A stretch of 64,000 bases of DNA from Chitinophagaceae bacterium (GTDB lineage Bacteria; Bacteroidota; Bacteroidia; Chitinophagales; UBA10324), in the NCBI GenBank assembly GCA_016704325.1, contig JADJAG010000005.1:475515-539514 (forward strand), in the 5' to 3' direction. A program made the position numbers and the translations under genes. Positions 8,383 through 18,364 of the stretch are shown one piece after another. The notes under the pieces were generated by a model. The model was not told the origin of the DNA. It worked only from the letters and a program-made list of their open reading frames with translations, and ran no database searches. The first letter of the stretch is position 1. Each line of letters begins with the position of its first letter.

Positions 8383-9861
8383 ATGGGAATAGTAAAAAGA
8401 CAAAGTGTTCAGACTTCAATTATCTCTTATATCGGAGTGCTGATTGGATATGTGAACCTGATTCTTTTGTTTCCTAAGTTTCTTACCCCGGAGGAATTCG
8501 GACTTACCAGGCTTATTATTTCTGTAGGTGTAATCTTCTCACAGCTTTCACTGCTTGGAACCTCTATTTCCATCCTCCGCTTTTTTCCATATCTGGAAAG
8601 TAAGAAATTACAGCATCATGGCTTACTTACTTTCCTGTTGCTGATATCATTAATTGGATTCCTCTTCTTTACTGTTGTTCTCGTTCTGTTTCGTGGTGCC
8701 GTTACCAGTTTGTTTATTGATAAGTCGGCGCTGTTTGTTGAGTATTACTATTATGTGTTTCCCCTTACCTTTTTTCTCATGGTGTATGAGTTGTTCTTCA
8801 TGTATATGAGGGCACTCTATAAGAATGTAGTAGCTATTCTTATAAAAGAAGTAGTTCTCCGGTTGTTGCAAACCGGCGCTTTGCTGCTGCTGATTGCCGG
8901 CCTGGTAGATTTCAACGGTTTCTTCCTGCTGTTCATTGGAAGCTATCTGGTTCATACCCTGGCTATTCTGGCTTATGCTTTTTATTTGAAGCAGCTTTTC
9001 ATTTTTTCCAGGATAGATTTTAAGGGAATAGTTTCCGCGAAAGGGATTATGCGTTATTCCATGTTTCTTTTTGTGGCGGCATTGGCATTTTATTATACTT
9101 CCAATGTAGATCAGATCATGCTGGGTGCCATGCTGGGACTTGAAAGCAATGCAGTTTATTCTATTGCATTTTTTATCGGAACCATGATACAGATTCCCGG
9201 TAGGGCTATGAACCAGGTTGCATTGCCCATCATAACAGATGGATGGAAGCGGAATGATTTGAAACAGTTGCAAAACCTGTATACGCAAACATCGTTGAAC
9301 CAATTAATTATTGGCGGATTTATTTTCCTGGTTGTGTGGATCAATCTTGATTTGCTGCTGAGTTTCCTTTCGGAGGAATATCAGGAAGTGCACATATTGG
9401 TGATTATTGTCGGGTTGGGTAAATTGTTTGACCTGGCAACAGGTGTTAATGGTGAAATGCTCGCACTCTCAAAGCATTCTAAAGTGACGATGGTAACGAA
9501 CGTGATCCTGATTGTGGTTTCCACCCTTGCAAATTTTCTCTTGATTCCTGTCTGGGGAATTGCCGGTTCGGCATTGGCAACAGCACTTTCTCTGATACTC
9601 TATAATACAATTCGTATGACTTTCCTCTACAAAAAATACGGCCTTCAGCCTTTTAGTACCAATACTTGGAAGGCACTGCTTTTACTTATTGCCGGATTTG
9701 CCGCTTACTATGTGTTGCCTCTGACTGAAAACCGATGGTTCAATGGTTTTTATCAAACTGCATTTGTTACCATACTCATGGTTGCATCATTAATTTACTT
9801 CAGAATTTCTCCTGATATTATGGCTTCTTATCACTGGCTGAGGAATAAACTTAACTTATAA
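8383..9861 (+). CDS. Lipopolysaccharide/polysaccharide flippase (Wzx/MATE-like)
   Basis: A 492-aa polytopic inner-membrane protein of the polysaccharide export/MOP superfamily, probably flipping lipid-linked sugar units for surface polysaccharide. Seen: about 12-14 hydrophobic segments spread over the whole length, the N-terminal pattern FPKFLTPEEFGLTRLIISVG typical of Wzx-like proteins in Bacteroidota, the mid-protein YYTSNVDQIMLGAMLGLESNAVYSIA region and a C-terminal PVWGIAGSALATALS motif. No polymerase or sugar-synthesis genes are adjacent, so the substrate cannot be inferred. It precedes the T9SS block by 158 nt and could be read with it. Confidence 0.85.
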   Translation: MGIVKRQSVQTSIISYIGVLIGYVNLILLFPKFLTPEEFGLTRLIISVGVIFSQLSLLGTSISILRFFPYLESKKLQHHGLLTFLLLISLIGFLFFTVVLVLFRGAVTSLFIDKSALFVEYYYYVFPLTFFLMVYELFFMYMRALYKNVVAILIKEVVLRLLQTGALLLLIAGLVDFNGFFLLFIGSYLVHTLAILAYAFYLKQLFIFSRIDFKGIVSAKGIMRYSMFLFVAALAFYYTSNVDQIMLGAMLGLESNAVYSIAFFIGTMIQIPGRAMNQVALPIITDGWKRNDLKQLQNLYTQTSLNQLIIGGFIFLVVWINLDLLLSFLSEEYQEVHILVIIVGLGKLFDLATGVNGEMLALSKHSKVTMVTNVILIVVSTLANFLLIPVWGIAGSALATALSLILYNTIRMTFLYKKYGLQPFSTNTWKALLLLIAGFAAYYVLPLTENRWFNGFYQTAFVTILMVASLIYFRISPDIMASYHWLRNKLNL

Positions 9862-10019
9862 TATAGTATAATATTAGTATTTGAAGGTAGGATTTTAGCA
9901 CTAGCAGACTGAAATAAATTGATCTTTTTTAGCTGATTGTGTATATCCTCTCACTTGTGTTTGTTAATATTAACAGTATCGTTTACCTTCGGGGTACTTT
10001 TTACCACTATACTGAAAAA

Positions 10020-12341
10020 ATGAAGATTCTTACCCACCTGTTTTTTTTTATATTTATTTGTTTGCTACCTACAAAGAAGCTGTTTTCACAGCTTGTAGTC
10101 GGTAGTGTCGGATCGCCGGAAGAGTTGGCGGAAATGCTGGTAGGCGGAGGGGTGACCATCAGCAATGTGACGATGAACTGCCCGTCAGGAGCCTGGGGTT
10201 CTTTTGAAGGATCCAACTCAAATGTGGGAATGACTTCAGGTATTATACTTGCCTGCGGCGATATCAATAATGCAGTAGGGCCTAATGTTTCTACTGGTAT
10301 CACCACAGATTATTCTGCACCGGGTGACGCCGACCTGGAAAACCTGGCAGGGCAAAACACTAATGATGCCTGTATACTGGAGTTTGATGTAAAAGCAACC
10401 GGTGATACCTTGAAATTTAAGTATGTCTTTGGCTCCGATGAGTATACAGAGTACGTTGGATCCATCAATGATATTTTTGCTTTCTTTATCAGCGGGCCGG
10501 GCATTACAGGTAGTCAGAATATTGCGTTACTTCCGGGGACAACAGATCCTGTGGCCATTTTTACTGTAAACTGCCTGAATGGATCACCTTATTATATATG
10601 CAATGATCCTTTGAATTCGCAATGTCCAACTTCTTATAACTGTCCGGAGACTGTGAATGAAACAACTGTTGAATATGATGGTTTAACTGTTGTACTTACT
10701 GCCATTGCAGTAGTGCAACCTTGCGAAACCTATCACTTGAAATTAGCCATTGCAGATGCTTCCGACGGCATCCTGGATTCCGGTGTATTCATTGAAGCAG
10801 GAAGTCTTGTTGCGGCCGGTATTTCCATCGAACCTGAATCAGCATACATTGATCCATTAACTAATCTTCCTGCAGTGGTTGAAGGATGCCTCGACGGATC
10901 TTTTGATTTCACCCTCTCTAACCCGCTTCCTGATTCCAGCTATATCTACTATACCATTGGAGGTACAGCCGTTGAAGGAACCGATTATTCAGCATTACCG
11001 GATAGCCTGCTGGTTCTACCGGGCGCTACTAATATTTCATTAGGCATTCATCCATTAACGGATGCAATCGCAGAAGGAATTGAATCTATCACACTTTATT
11101 TGTACCTGAGTTGTTCACCAACACCATATGACAGTGCAACTATTTATGTTGTAGATAATATAAATGCAGTTGCCAGCAACGATACCACAATCTGTGCAGG
11201 ACAAAGTGTAACGCTCACCGTTAATAATGCAGGTGCTTACAACTGGGGTCCTGTAAATGGCCTTTCCTGCACTACTTGTCAAAGCCCTGTTGCAACACCT
11301 GCTGCTACTACATCCTATATTGTGTTTATCACGATAGGTACCTGTATCGCTGCCGACACCGTGACAATATTTGTTGACAATCCAACACCTGTCAACGGTG
11401 GAAACGATCAGGAAGTTTGTTTCGGGCAATCCGTTCAGTTGAATGCTTCAAATGCTACTTCCTATTCATGGACACCGGCAACAGGATTGAGCAGCACGAC
11501 GGTACCTAATCCTACAGCTACTCCCACAGTTACAACTACCTATTATGTAACAGGAGTAAATGGTTGCTTTACGACTACCGATACGATTACCGTTGTTGTT
11601 CTTCCGCTTCCTATTGTTAACGTTTCCCCCGACTTAACGGTTTGTCCGGGCACACAGGTAGACTTGTTTGCGTCAGGTGGAGATACCTACGCCTGGTTTC
11701 CTGAATTTGGAGTATCTGATCCCAATAGCGCCGCCACTACGGCTATAGTTGATTTTACTACACAATACACCGTGTTAGTGACGAATGCATTTGGATGCAC
11801 TGATACAGGAAGTGTACTCATCACCACCTACGATTTGCCTGATATTACCATCAGTCAGGATACGGTGATTTATCTTGGAAACAGTTACCCAATCATAGTA
11901 ACGGGCGGAGTAAGTTATCAGTGGTCGCCTGCCGCAGGACTTAATTTTACCAATGTGGCAGATCCAATTGCCACACCAACTGAAACTACTACGTACACCG
12001 TTACAATCACAACAGCTGAGGGTTGTATCTTAATTGATTCAGTAACCATTATTGTAAAATATGATGCACTTGTAGAAGTAGCTTCCGGTTTTTCTCCGAA
12101 TAGTGATGGTACCAATGATATTTTGCATGTGCTGGCAAGAGGGGTGTTTAACCTGAATCATTTCTATATTTATAACCGCTGGGGGGAATTGGTTTTCGAA
12201 ACTACGGACCTTTCAACCGGTTGGGATGGTACTCTTAAGAATGAACCACAGCCGGTTGGAGTGTATGTGTACGTAGTAGATGGAACGGATGTAAAGGGCC
12301 TGAAGATTCAAAGGCAGGGTAGTGTTACCTTGCTGCGATGA
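10020..12341 (+). CDS. Choice-of-anchor L protein with type B T9SS sorting domain
   Basis: A secreted adhesin-like protein of 773 aa. The start is placed at the ATG at 10020, which gives a signal peptide (ILTHLFFFIFICLLPTKKLFSQ); the frame upstream is open but has no good start. Domain order: choice-of-anchor L domain (about residues 25-260, with LEFDVKATGDTLKFKYVFGSDEY), a Calx-beta-like segment (GTAVEGTDYSALPDS), three or four PKD/Ig-like repeats of about 80 aa (each with CPGTQV or CAGQSVTL then YxWxP), and a C-terminal gliding-motility-type (CHU_C, type B) domain with SGFSPNSDGTNDILHV and YNRWGELVFETT. It is a paralogue of the next gene and is probably exported by T9SS and shuttled by a SprF-like protein. 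Confidence 0.88.
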   Translation: MKILTHLFFFIFICLLPTKKLFSQLVVGSVGSPEELAEMLVGGGVTISNVTMNCPSGAWGSFEGSNSNVGMTSGIILACGDINNAVGPNVSTGITTDYSAPGDADLENLAGQNTNDACILEFDVKATGDTLKFKYVFGSDEYTEYVGSINDIFAFFISGPGITGSQNIALLPGTTDPVAIFTVNCLNGSPYYICNDPLNSQCPTSYNCPETVNETTVEYDGLTVVLTAIAVVQPCETYHLKLAIADASDGILDSGVFIEAGSLVAAGISIEPESAYIDPLTNLPAVVEGCLDGSFDFTLSNPLPDSSYIYYTIGGTAVEGTDYSALPDSLLVLPGATNISLGIHPLTDAIAEGIESITLYLYLSCSPTPYDSATIYVVDNINAVASNDTTICAGQSVTLTVNNAGAYNWGPVNGLSCTTCQSPVATPAATTSYIVFITIGTCIAADTVTIFVDNPTPVNGGNDQEVCFGQSVQLNASNATSYSWTPATGLSSTTVPNPTATPTVTTTYYVTGVNGCFTTTDTITVVVLPLPIVNVSPDLTVCPGTQVDLFASGGDTYAWFPEFGVSDPNSAATTAIVDFTTQYTVLVTNAFGCTDTGSVLITTYDLPDITISQDTVIYLGNSYPIIVTGGVSYQWSPAAGLNFTNVADPIATPTETTTYTVTITTAEGCILIDSVTIIVKYDALVEVASGFSPNSDGTNDILHVLARGVFNLNHFYIYNRWGELVFETTDLSTGWDGTLKNEPQPVGVYVYVVDGTDVKGLKIQRQGSVTLLR

Positions 12342-12452
12342 TTGAAAGTCAAAAATTTCATTAATTTCTGTAAAGTTGACTAACTTGAGCGATTGAGGCT
12401 TGAAGATGAAGCAGGATTGAAATTTATTAATGATTACTAAGGAATAATTAAG

Positions 12453-14846
12453 ATGAAAAACATTTACATGCGTTCATTCATGAAACCCTATGCGGTTCAT
12501 CGGTTACGGTTGTATGTAAGTTTCTGTTTTTTGTTAGTAGTTGGCATTCCTCAGTTTGTTAAAGCGCAATTAATTGTTCAAACACCTGTTACTGCACAAC
12601 AAATTGTAGATAATATGCTTGGCTGCAGCAGTGCTGCTTCTAATATTGTTTTTTCCAGTTGTGGTACCTCTGCGGGATTTTTCAATGCAGTAAATACAAA
12701 CCTTGGTATTGACAGCGGTGTGTTGATCAGTTCGGGAAATGCAAATCTTGCAGTGGGCCCGAATAATTCAGGGTCAATAACCTCTGATAATGGTTGTCCC
12801 GGATATCCGCCGCTCACCACACTTTCCGGACAGCAGACCTACAATGCGGCCGTACTGGATTTTGATGTTACTGTGAATACAGATACACTGCGGTTTAAAT
12901 ATGTTTTTGCTTCTGATGAATATGCAGAATGGGTAGGAACTATTTTTAATGATGTTTTTGCGCTTTGGATCAGTGGTCCCGGAATCAGCGGCATGTACAA
13001 CATGGCGAAAGTTCCGGGAACGACCTTTCCTGTTACCATCAGTAATGTAAATTGCCAGGGCAACTCTCCGTATTATGTTTGTAACGATCCTTCCAATTTT
13101 TTATGTAATGCCAGTTATGGATGCCCCACGAATCCGGGTACCACTACGATTCAATATGATGGATTCACCGTTCCATTGGAAGCTAAAAGCGCAGTAATTC
13201 CCGGAGAGACCTACCACTTAACACTGGCCATTGCAGATGCCGGTGATCCTGTTTATGATTCCGGTGTTTTTATCCAGGCTAATTTTCTTTCCCCTTATGA
13301 TGTTAGTTTCTCTTCAGATACCTTGAATAACTTTGTGAATCCTTTTGACTCTACGCTATCACTCGTAGAAGGTTGCCAGCCCGGTGTTATCAATATTAAC
13401 CTGAACAATTTCACAAACGATACCATTTATTTTCCTTTGATAATAGGTGGAACGGCTACCAATGGAACAGACTATACACAAATTGGTGATACACTTGCTT
13501 TTTATCCCGGTGATACCGTACAGTCAATATTTATTGGTGCGAATATAGATGGCCTGCCTGAAGGAACGGAAACCATCATTATTTATACTGTTGAACCTTG
13601 CAGCGGACTTATAACCGACAGTTTCATAGTAAATATTATCGATGACTTCCCTTTTGTTGTTTCAAATGATACCACGATTTGCGAAAATGATTCTGTTGCG
13701 CTCAATGTTACTTACAGTTCGTTCTATTCATACGAATGGCAGCCATCCAATATGGTAACCTGCGTTACGTGTGATAGTACAGTTGGATTTCCTGACTTTT
13801 CAACGGCTTATGTTGTGGCAGTAACATTGGGAAATTGCACCAATTACGATACCGTTTCCGTGCAGGTAACACAGGTTGATCCCGAAGCCGGTGCAGATCA
13901 GAACTTATGCCTTGGTGATACCACCTCTTTATTGGCGACCGGCGGCACATCCTACGTTTGGAGTCCAACTACAGGATTAAGCGATCCAACAAGCCCTAAT
14001 CCTGATGTATATCCTGTAACCAGTACAGTCTATGTATTGACAGCTACAGGTACCAACCCATTGTGTCATGATAATGATACGGTTTACATTAATGTAGTAC
14101 CAAACCTGGAAGCGGATGCCGGTGTAGATACTACCGTTTGTCCCGGCAAGCCGGTTCAACTCTGGGCAAATGGAGGAGATTTCTATAAATGGACACCATC
14201 CATCTATCTGGACTATGATGAAACCGCAGCTCCATTGAGTGAGCCGCTGGAAACAACGACCTATACAGTTGTTGTCAGGAATGTTTACGAATGTAAGGAT
14301 ACGGTTGAATTAACTATCAATGTATATCCCGACCCGGTGGTAACCATTAATGATCCTTACACAATTTATGCAGGAGAAAGCGCTCAATTGTTTGCACATG
14401 CAGGCGTAGATGCTTCTTATTCATGGGAACCTTCCACTAAAATTTCTGATGGCACGATATATAACCCGATTGTAACACCCGACACCTCCACTACTTATTA
14501 TGTAGTAATTACCAGTGCCGACGGATGCCTGTTTACAGGAACCACACGAGTAAATGTATCCATGGAAACACTTATAGAAGTTCCCAATGCATTTACACCT
14601 AATGGTGATGGGTTAAATGATGAGATGAAAATTATCTGGCGCGGCCCGGTTACTCTTAATTCATTTAAGATCATAGATCGTTGGGGCAAAGTAGTGTTTT
14701 CTACTAAGGATGTTGATGAAGGGTGGCAGGGAAAAATACAAGGAGGAAAGGACGCGGAAATTGGCACCTATGTGTATGCGATAGAGGGGAAGAATGCTAT
14801 AGGAGAGCCTTTTAATAAGAATGGAAGTTTCCTGCTGCTGCGCTAA
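12453..14846 (+). CDS. Choice-of-anchor L protein with type B T9SS sorting domain (paralogue)
   Basis: A 797-aa paralogue of the preceding gene with the same layout: signal peptide (VSFCFLLVVGIPQFVKAQ), choice-of-anchor L domain with LDFDVTVNTDTLRFKYVFASDEY, a Calx-beta-like segment (GTATNGTDYTQIGD, GLPEGTETI), PKD/Ig-like repeats (CENDSVALNV, CLGDTTSLLA, CPGKPVQLWA) and a type B C-terminal domain (VPNAFTPNGDGLNDEM, IDRWGKVVFST, GTYVYAIEG). Start codons at 12453, 12468 and 12480 are all possible; the first is used. It lies 111 nt after its paralogue and 223 nt before the PorP/SprF-like gene. Such pairs of CHU_C proteins next to a PorP are a recurring T9SS arrangement. Confidence 0.88.
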   Translation: MKNIYMRSFMKPYAVHRLRLYVSFCFLLVVGIPQFVKAQLIVQTPVTAQQIVDNMLGCSSAASNIVFSSCGTSAGFFNAVNTNLGIDSGVLISSGNANLAVGPNNSGSITSDNGCPGYPPLTTLSGQQTYNAAVLDFDVTVNTDTLRFKYVFASDEYAEWVGTIFNDVFALWISGPGISGMYNMAKVPGTTFPVTISNVNCQGNSPYYVCNDPSNFLCNASYGCPTNPGTTTIQYDGFTVPLEAKSAVIPGETYHLTLAIADAGDPVYDSGVFIQANFLSPYDVSFSSDTLNNFVNPFDSTLSLVEGCQPGVININLNNFTNDTIYFPLIIGGTATNGTDYTQIGDTLAFYPGDTVQSIFIGANIDGLPEGTETIIIYTVEPCSGLITDSFIVNIIDDFPFVVSNDTTICENDSVALNVTYSSFYSYEWQPSNMVTCVTCDSTVGFPDFSTAYVVAVTLGNCTNYDTVSVQVTQVDPEAGADQNLCLGDTTSLLATGGTSYVWSPTTGLSDPTSPNPDVYPVTSTVYVLTATGTNPLCHDNDTVYINVVPNLEADAGVDTTVCPGKPVQLWANGGDFYKWTPSIYLDYDETAAPLSEPLETTTYTVVVRNVYECKDTVELTINVYPDPVVTINDPYTIYAGESAQLFAHAGVDASYSWEPSTKISDGTIYNPIVTPDTSTTYYVVITSADGCLFTGTTRVNVSMETLIEVPNAFTPNGDGLNDEMKIIWRGPVTLNSFKIIDRWGKVVFSTKDVDEGWQGKIQGGKDAEIGTYVYAIEGKNAIGEPFNKNGSFLLLR

Positions 14847-15069
14847 GCCTTAGGGCGTTGGGTTTAAGTTGGAGGGATGCGTGTTAAAGAACATTGTGCA
14901 ATAAATGCCAATAGATTTTTTTAGCATTAACCAGGGGAAAATTACAACTTTAGAATCAGAGGTCATACACTGATTTTAATAGACTTAAGTTTTGAGATGT
15001 TATGTTAATTTGCATTCATGCAGGTTTCTTTGCATCTTCGTTATATTACCGAACAATTAACCATAGCTG

Positions 15070-16077
15070 ATGAAAAAAATTACGCTTCTTGTTTCTTTCT
15101 TGCTTGTTGTCTTTGCCGGTATCGCGCAGGATATTCACTACTCGCAGTTCTATGCGTCTCCGCTTACACTTAATCCGGCCCTCACAGGAATTAATTCCTG
15201 TAATTACAGGGTTGGGGTAATGTATCGCAGCCAATGGAGCAGTGTAAGTGCTGATCCATATACCACCCCTTCAATATCATTCGACATAAACAATGTGCTA
15301 CAGCGTATTGTTAAAACCGGCACCTTGTCACTAGGTGCATTGGTATTGAATGACAAAGCAGGTGCCGGGGATTTATCCAACCTCACAGTTGCAGGATCAA
15401 TTGCTTATCAAAGGCCGCTTTCTGCAAGCCGCAGATTGAATCTTTCAATAGGCATTCAGCCTGGTTATGTGCAGAAAAAAGTGGATTTCAGCAAACTGAC
15501 TTTTGAGAACCAGTTTAATGGTCAGACGTTTGATCCAACCCTTTCCAGCCAGGAAAATTTTGAAGATAAATTCGGTTACTTTGATTTGAATGCAGGTGCA
15601 TACCTCACTTATGACTTCGGAAAAAAATCTTCCGTGTTTGTAGGTGGTTCAATCTTTCACATCATTCCTCCGAAGGAAACCTTCCTGAATTCTGCTGACA
15701 ATAAGTTAGGCATGCGTATCGTGGGCCATGGCGGCGTTAAAATAGGAGTGACTGATAAGCTGGACATCATCCCGCAGGTTTTGTACATGTCACAGTCAAA
15801 AGCAACAGAGATCAACCTGGGACTTTCCCTGCAATACTTTATTAATCCTGATGTAGCATTGATCATTGGTGCTTATGACCGTCTTGGTGATGCAATCATC
15901 GGTATGGCTGCTGTTGAATTCAAGAGGGTTCGACTCGGATTCAGTTACGATGTTAATACTTCCTCCTTAAAAGATGTAAGTAATGGAAATGGCGGCTTTG
16001 AGCTGTCGCTCAGTTATACTGGTTGTCTTGGCGGATTTGTGTTGGATAAGCCAATCATGTTCTGTCCGAGATACTAG
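15070..16077 (+). CDS. PorP/SprF family T9SS outer-membrane protein
   Basis: An outer-membrane beta-barrel of 335 aa of the PorP/SprF family. PorP proteins work with the T9SS motor or translocon, and SprF paralogues deliver specific type B substrates such as SprB. Seen: signal peptide (KKITLLVSFLLVVFAGIAQ), then DIHYSQFYASPLTLNPALTG, the diagnostic start of the family, alternating hydrophobic strands, LRIVGHGGVKIGV-like midsection and a C-terminal barrel strand region (GFELSLSYTGCLG). It lies between the two type B adhesins and a PorE-like protein, so it most likely serves those adhesins. The exact paralogue (PorP or SprF) cannot be fixed from sequence alone. Confidence 0.92.
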   Translation: MKKITLLVSFLLVVFAGIAQDIHYSQFYASPLTLNPALTGINSCNYRVGVMYRSQWSSVSADPYTTPSISFDINNVLQRIVKTGTLSLGALVLNDKAGAGDLSNLTVAGSIAYQRPLSASRRLNLSIGIQPGYVQKKVDFSKLTFENQFNGQTFDPTLSSQENFEDKFGYFDLNAGAYLTYDFGKKSSVFVGGSIFHIIPPKETFLNSADNKLGMRIVGHGGVKIGVTDKLDIIPQVLYMSQSKATEINLGLSLQYFINPDVALIIGAYDRLGDAIIGMAAVEFKRVRLGFSYDVNTSSLKDVSNGNGGFELSLSYTGCLGGFVLDKPIMFCPRY

Positions 16078-16187
16078 TAACATTCATAATTTAAATAGTT
16101 GATCAATTCAATTGACTGAAAGTAACAAACTGTAAAAGGTTACAACCATTCAGTTATCGGTTAAAACAGAAATAAAAAACCATACAG

Positions 16188-18281
16188 ATGAAATATATGA
16201 GGATTACTTTTTTTCTTGCTTTTCTGCTTAGCATCGGAAGTGCTTTTTCGCAGGATGCGCAGGAATTGCCGATCCAGAAACTCAGCTTCAAAAAAAGTCT
16301 GAAAATGGGGGATTACCTGTATAGCATTGGCAGTTTTTTTAATGCTGCACAATACTACCAGGCTGTTAATGAAAAGCAGGCAGGCAATTCCTATGTGGTT
16401 TCGCAGATTGCAGATTGTGAATACAAATTGCGCGATTACAAGGAAGCAGAAAAATGGTATAAAGAGTTGGTAGATGCCAATGATCCACTCTATCCACTTG
16501 CACCCTATTATTATGGACTTTGTCTGAAAGCCAATGGCAAGTACCAGGAAGCCAAGACGGTTTTTACCACTTTCGAGAAATCTTTTAAGGGAGTGAATTC
16601 ACAGACCTATAAAAAATTTGCCAAGAACCAGGCTAAAGGTTGTGACCTTGCCATACAGAAAATGCAGAGTCCGGATACAGTGAAAATCACACACATTGGT
16701 GCGAATGTAAATGCGCCCTATACTGAATTCGCTCCTATTCCCTTAGGCGACAGTGTATTGTTGTTTGCTTCACTGAAATCAGATACCATTATTATGGTTG
16801 ATGAAATCAAGAAAAACAATGCCTATGCATCTTTCTATGCTTCCAGAAAAAACGGTGAATCATTTGAAAAGGCAACAGTTTATGAAGGAGCACCTTTTAA
16901 TTCAGATAATGCACACACCGGTAATGGTTGTTTTTCCCCCGACAGAAAGCGATTTTATTTTACCCGGTGCGAAATGCTCACTGATTCAATGAAGATGATC
17001 TGTGCGATCTACCTTAGTGAATTCAAAAATGGTAAGTGGACAGATCCATTGAAGATGGATGACAAGATTAACTTTCCAGGATTTACCAACACGCAGCCAA
17101 CCATGGCTACTTCTAAAGTGGGTGAAATTCTTTATTGGGTTTCTGACAGGCCAAATGGTGAAGGTGGACAGGATATCTGGTTCTCTACAATAGACAAAAA
17201 TGGTAAGTACAGCAACCCGCAAAGCTGCGGCCGTAAAGTGAATACAGCAGGAAACGAAGCCACTCCATTTTATGATTCCAAAACCGGTACCCTCTATTTC
17301 AGTTCGGAAGGACAAATTGGAATGGGTGGATATGATGTGTTTAAGACCCGTGGCAATCAAAAGAAATGGGAAACATCAGCTAATATGGGATATCCTGTAA
17401 ACAGCAGCGTAGATGATATGTACTTTGTTTTTGATGATAATGGCTATACTGGCTACCTGGTGTCAAATCGTCCGGGTACCATATCTGTTAAAAGCGAAAC
17501 CTGCTGTGATGACATTTGGCGGGTAGAATACCCTAAAAAAGTTTTTTATGCAGTGCGGGGAAATGTTTACGACCAGGATACGCGTCAGTTAGTACTGGGT
17601 GCAAAAGTGATTTTCCTGGATAATGCCGAAAAACAGATCGGTTCTTCCGTATCGAAAAAAGACACCCTGTATTTCTGGAATACCAAACCGCAGAACGTCT
17701 ATTCAATCAAATCAACTAAGGAAGGTTATTTCACAGGATCGGCTACTTTCTCAGTAACACAGAAGAATGATAACGATACGGTAAGGGTAGATGTTTACAT
17801 GAAAAAGATTCCTAATGAACCTATTCGTGTAAAAAATATTTTCTATGACTTTGACAAAGCAACTTTACGGCCTGAATCATTCCCACCGCTTGACACGGTT
17901 GCACAATTGTTAACCCTGAATCCGGCAATTATTGTGGAGATAGGTGCCAATACAGACAGCAAGGGTGATGATAAATATAATATGCGTCTCTCACAGGCCC
18001 GTGCGCAGTCAGTTGTGGATTACCTTGTTCAAAAGGGAATTCCGGTAGAACGTCTGCAGGCAAAAGGTTATGGTGAAACCAATCAGATAGCCCCCAATAC
18101 CTTACCTAATGGAAAAGATAATCCTGAAGGCCGTCAATTGAATCGCCGTACAGAATTTAAGATTATTGGTACGATACCCGGCAAAGAACTTATTTACGAA
18201 CAGGGTGATCCCGGATTTGACCCGGAAAATATTGAGGAAGATGAAAATGTACCGGAAGAAAGTGAAGAAGGAGGTGAATAA
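16188..18281 (+). CDS. PorE-like protein: TPR, PD40 beta-propeller, CRD and OmpA domains
   Basis: A 697-aa periplasmic protein with the architecture of PorE, a T9SS component that binds peptidoglycan. Domain order: signal peptide (residues 1-22), TPR-like helices (about 25-155, KMGDYLYSIGSFFNAAQYYQ), a PD40/WD40-like propeller (about 165-440, PTMATSKVGEILYWVSDRPNGEGGQDIW type blades), a carboxypeptidase regulatory-like domain (about 455-545, RGNVYDQDTRQLVLGAKV) and an OmpA C-terminal domain (about 555-670, FYDFDKATLRPES, DSKGDDKYNMRLSQARA). A Glu-rich tail ends the protein. It follows the PorP/SprF-like gene by 110 nt and probably forms a unit with it. OmpA/PD40 proteins are multi-copy in Bacteroidota, so it may be a paralogue rather than the housekeeping PorE. 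Confidence 0.88.
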   Translation: MKYMRITFFLAFLLSIGSAFSQDAQELPIQKLSFKKSLKMGDYLYSIGSFFNAAQYYQAVNEKQAGNSYVVSQIADCEYKLRDYKEAEKWYKELVDANDPLYPLAPYYYGLCLKANGKYQEAKTVFTTFEKSFKGVNSQTYKKFAKNQAKGCDLAIQKMQSPDTVKITHIGANVNAPYTEFAPIPLGDSVLLFASLKSDTIIMVDEIKKNNAYASFYASRKNGESFEKATVYEGAPFNSDNAHTGNGCFSPDRKRFYFTRCEMLTDSMKMICAIYLSEFKNGKWTDPLKMDDKINFPGFTNTQPTMATSKVGEILYWVSDRPNGEGGQDIWFSTIDKNGKYSNPQSCGRKVNTAGNEATPFYDSKTGTLYFSSEGQIGMGGYDVFKTRGNQKKWETSANMGYPVNSSVDDMYFVFDDNGYTGYLVSNRPGTISVKSETCCDDIWRVEYPKKVFYAVRGNVYDQDTRQLVLGAKVIFLDNAEKQIGSSVSKKDTLYFWNTKPQNVYSIKSTKEGYFTGSATFSVTQKNDNDTVRVDVYMKKIPNEPIRVKNIFYDFDKATLRPESFPPLDTVAQLLTLNPAIIVEIGANTDSKGDDKYNMRLSQARAQSVVDYLVQKGIPVERLQAKGYGETNQIAPNTLPNGKDNPEGRQLNRRTEFKIIGTIPGKELIYEQGDPGFDPENIEEDENVPEESEEGGE

Positions 18282-18322
18282 ACAATTTCCGGCTTAACCG
18301 GACCAAGACCAATAGAAACTAC

Positions 18323-18356
18323 AACTTCCCGAATGAAAATTCGGGAAGTTTTTTTT
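18323..18356 (+). terminator. Intrinsic terminator after the T9SS block
   Basis: A 12-bp perfect stem (AACTTCCCGAAT and complement) with a GAAA tetraloop is followed by a T run. It lies between the OmpA-domain gene and the convergent DUF423 gene. Confidence 0.9.
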
Positions 18357-18364
18357 AGTACCAA

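Noticed and set aside
8650..9303. 217-codon frame antisense to the flippase gene
   Set aside because: Its Gln/Asn/His-rich composition is what the complement of a hydrophobic membrane protein gives.
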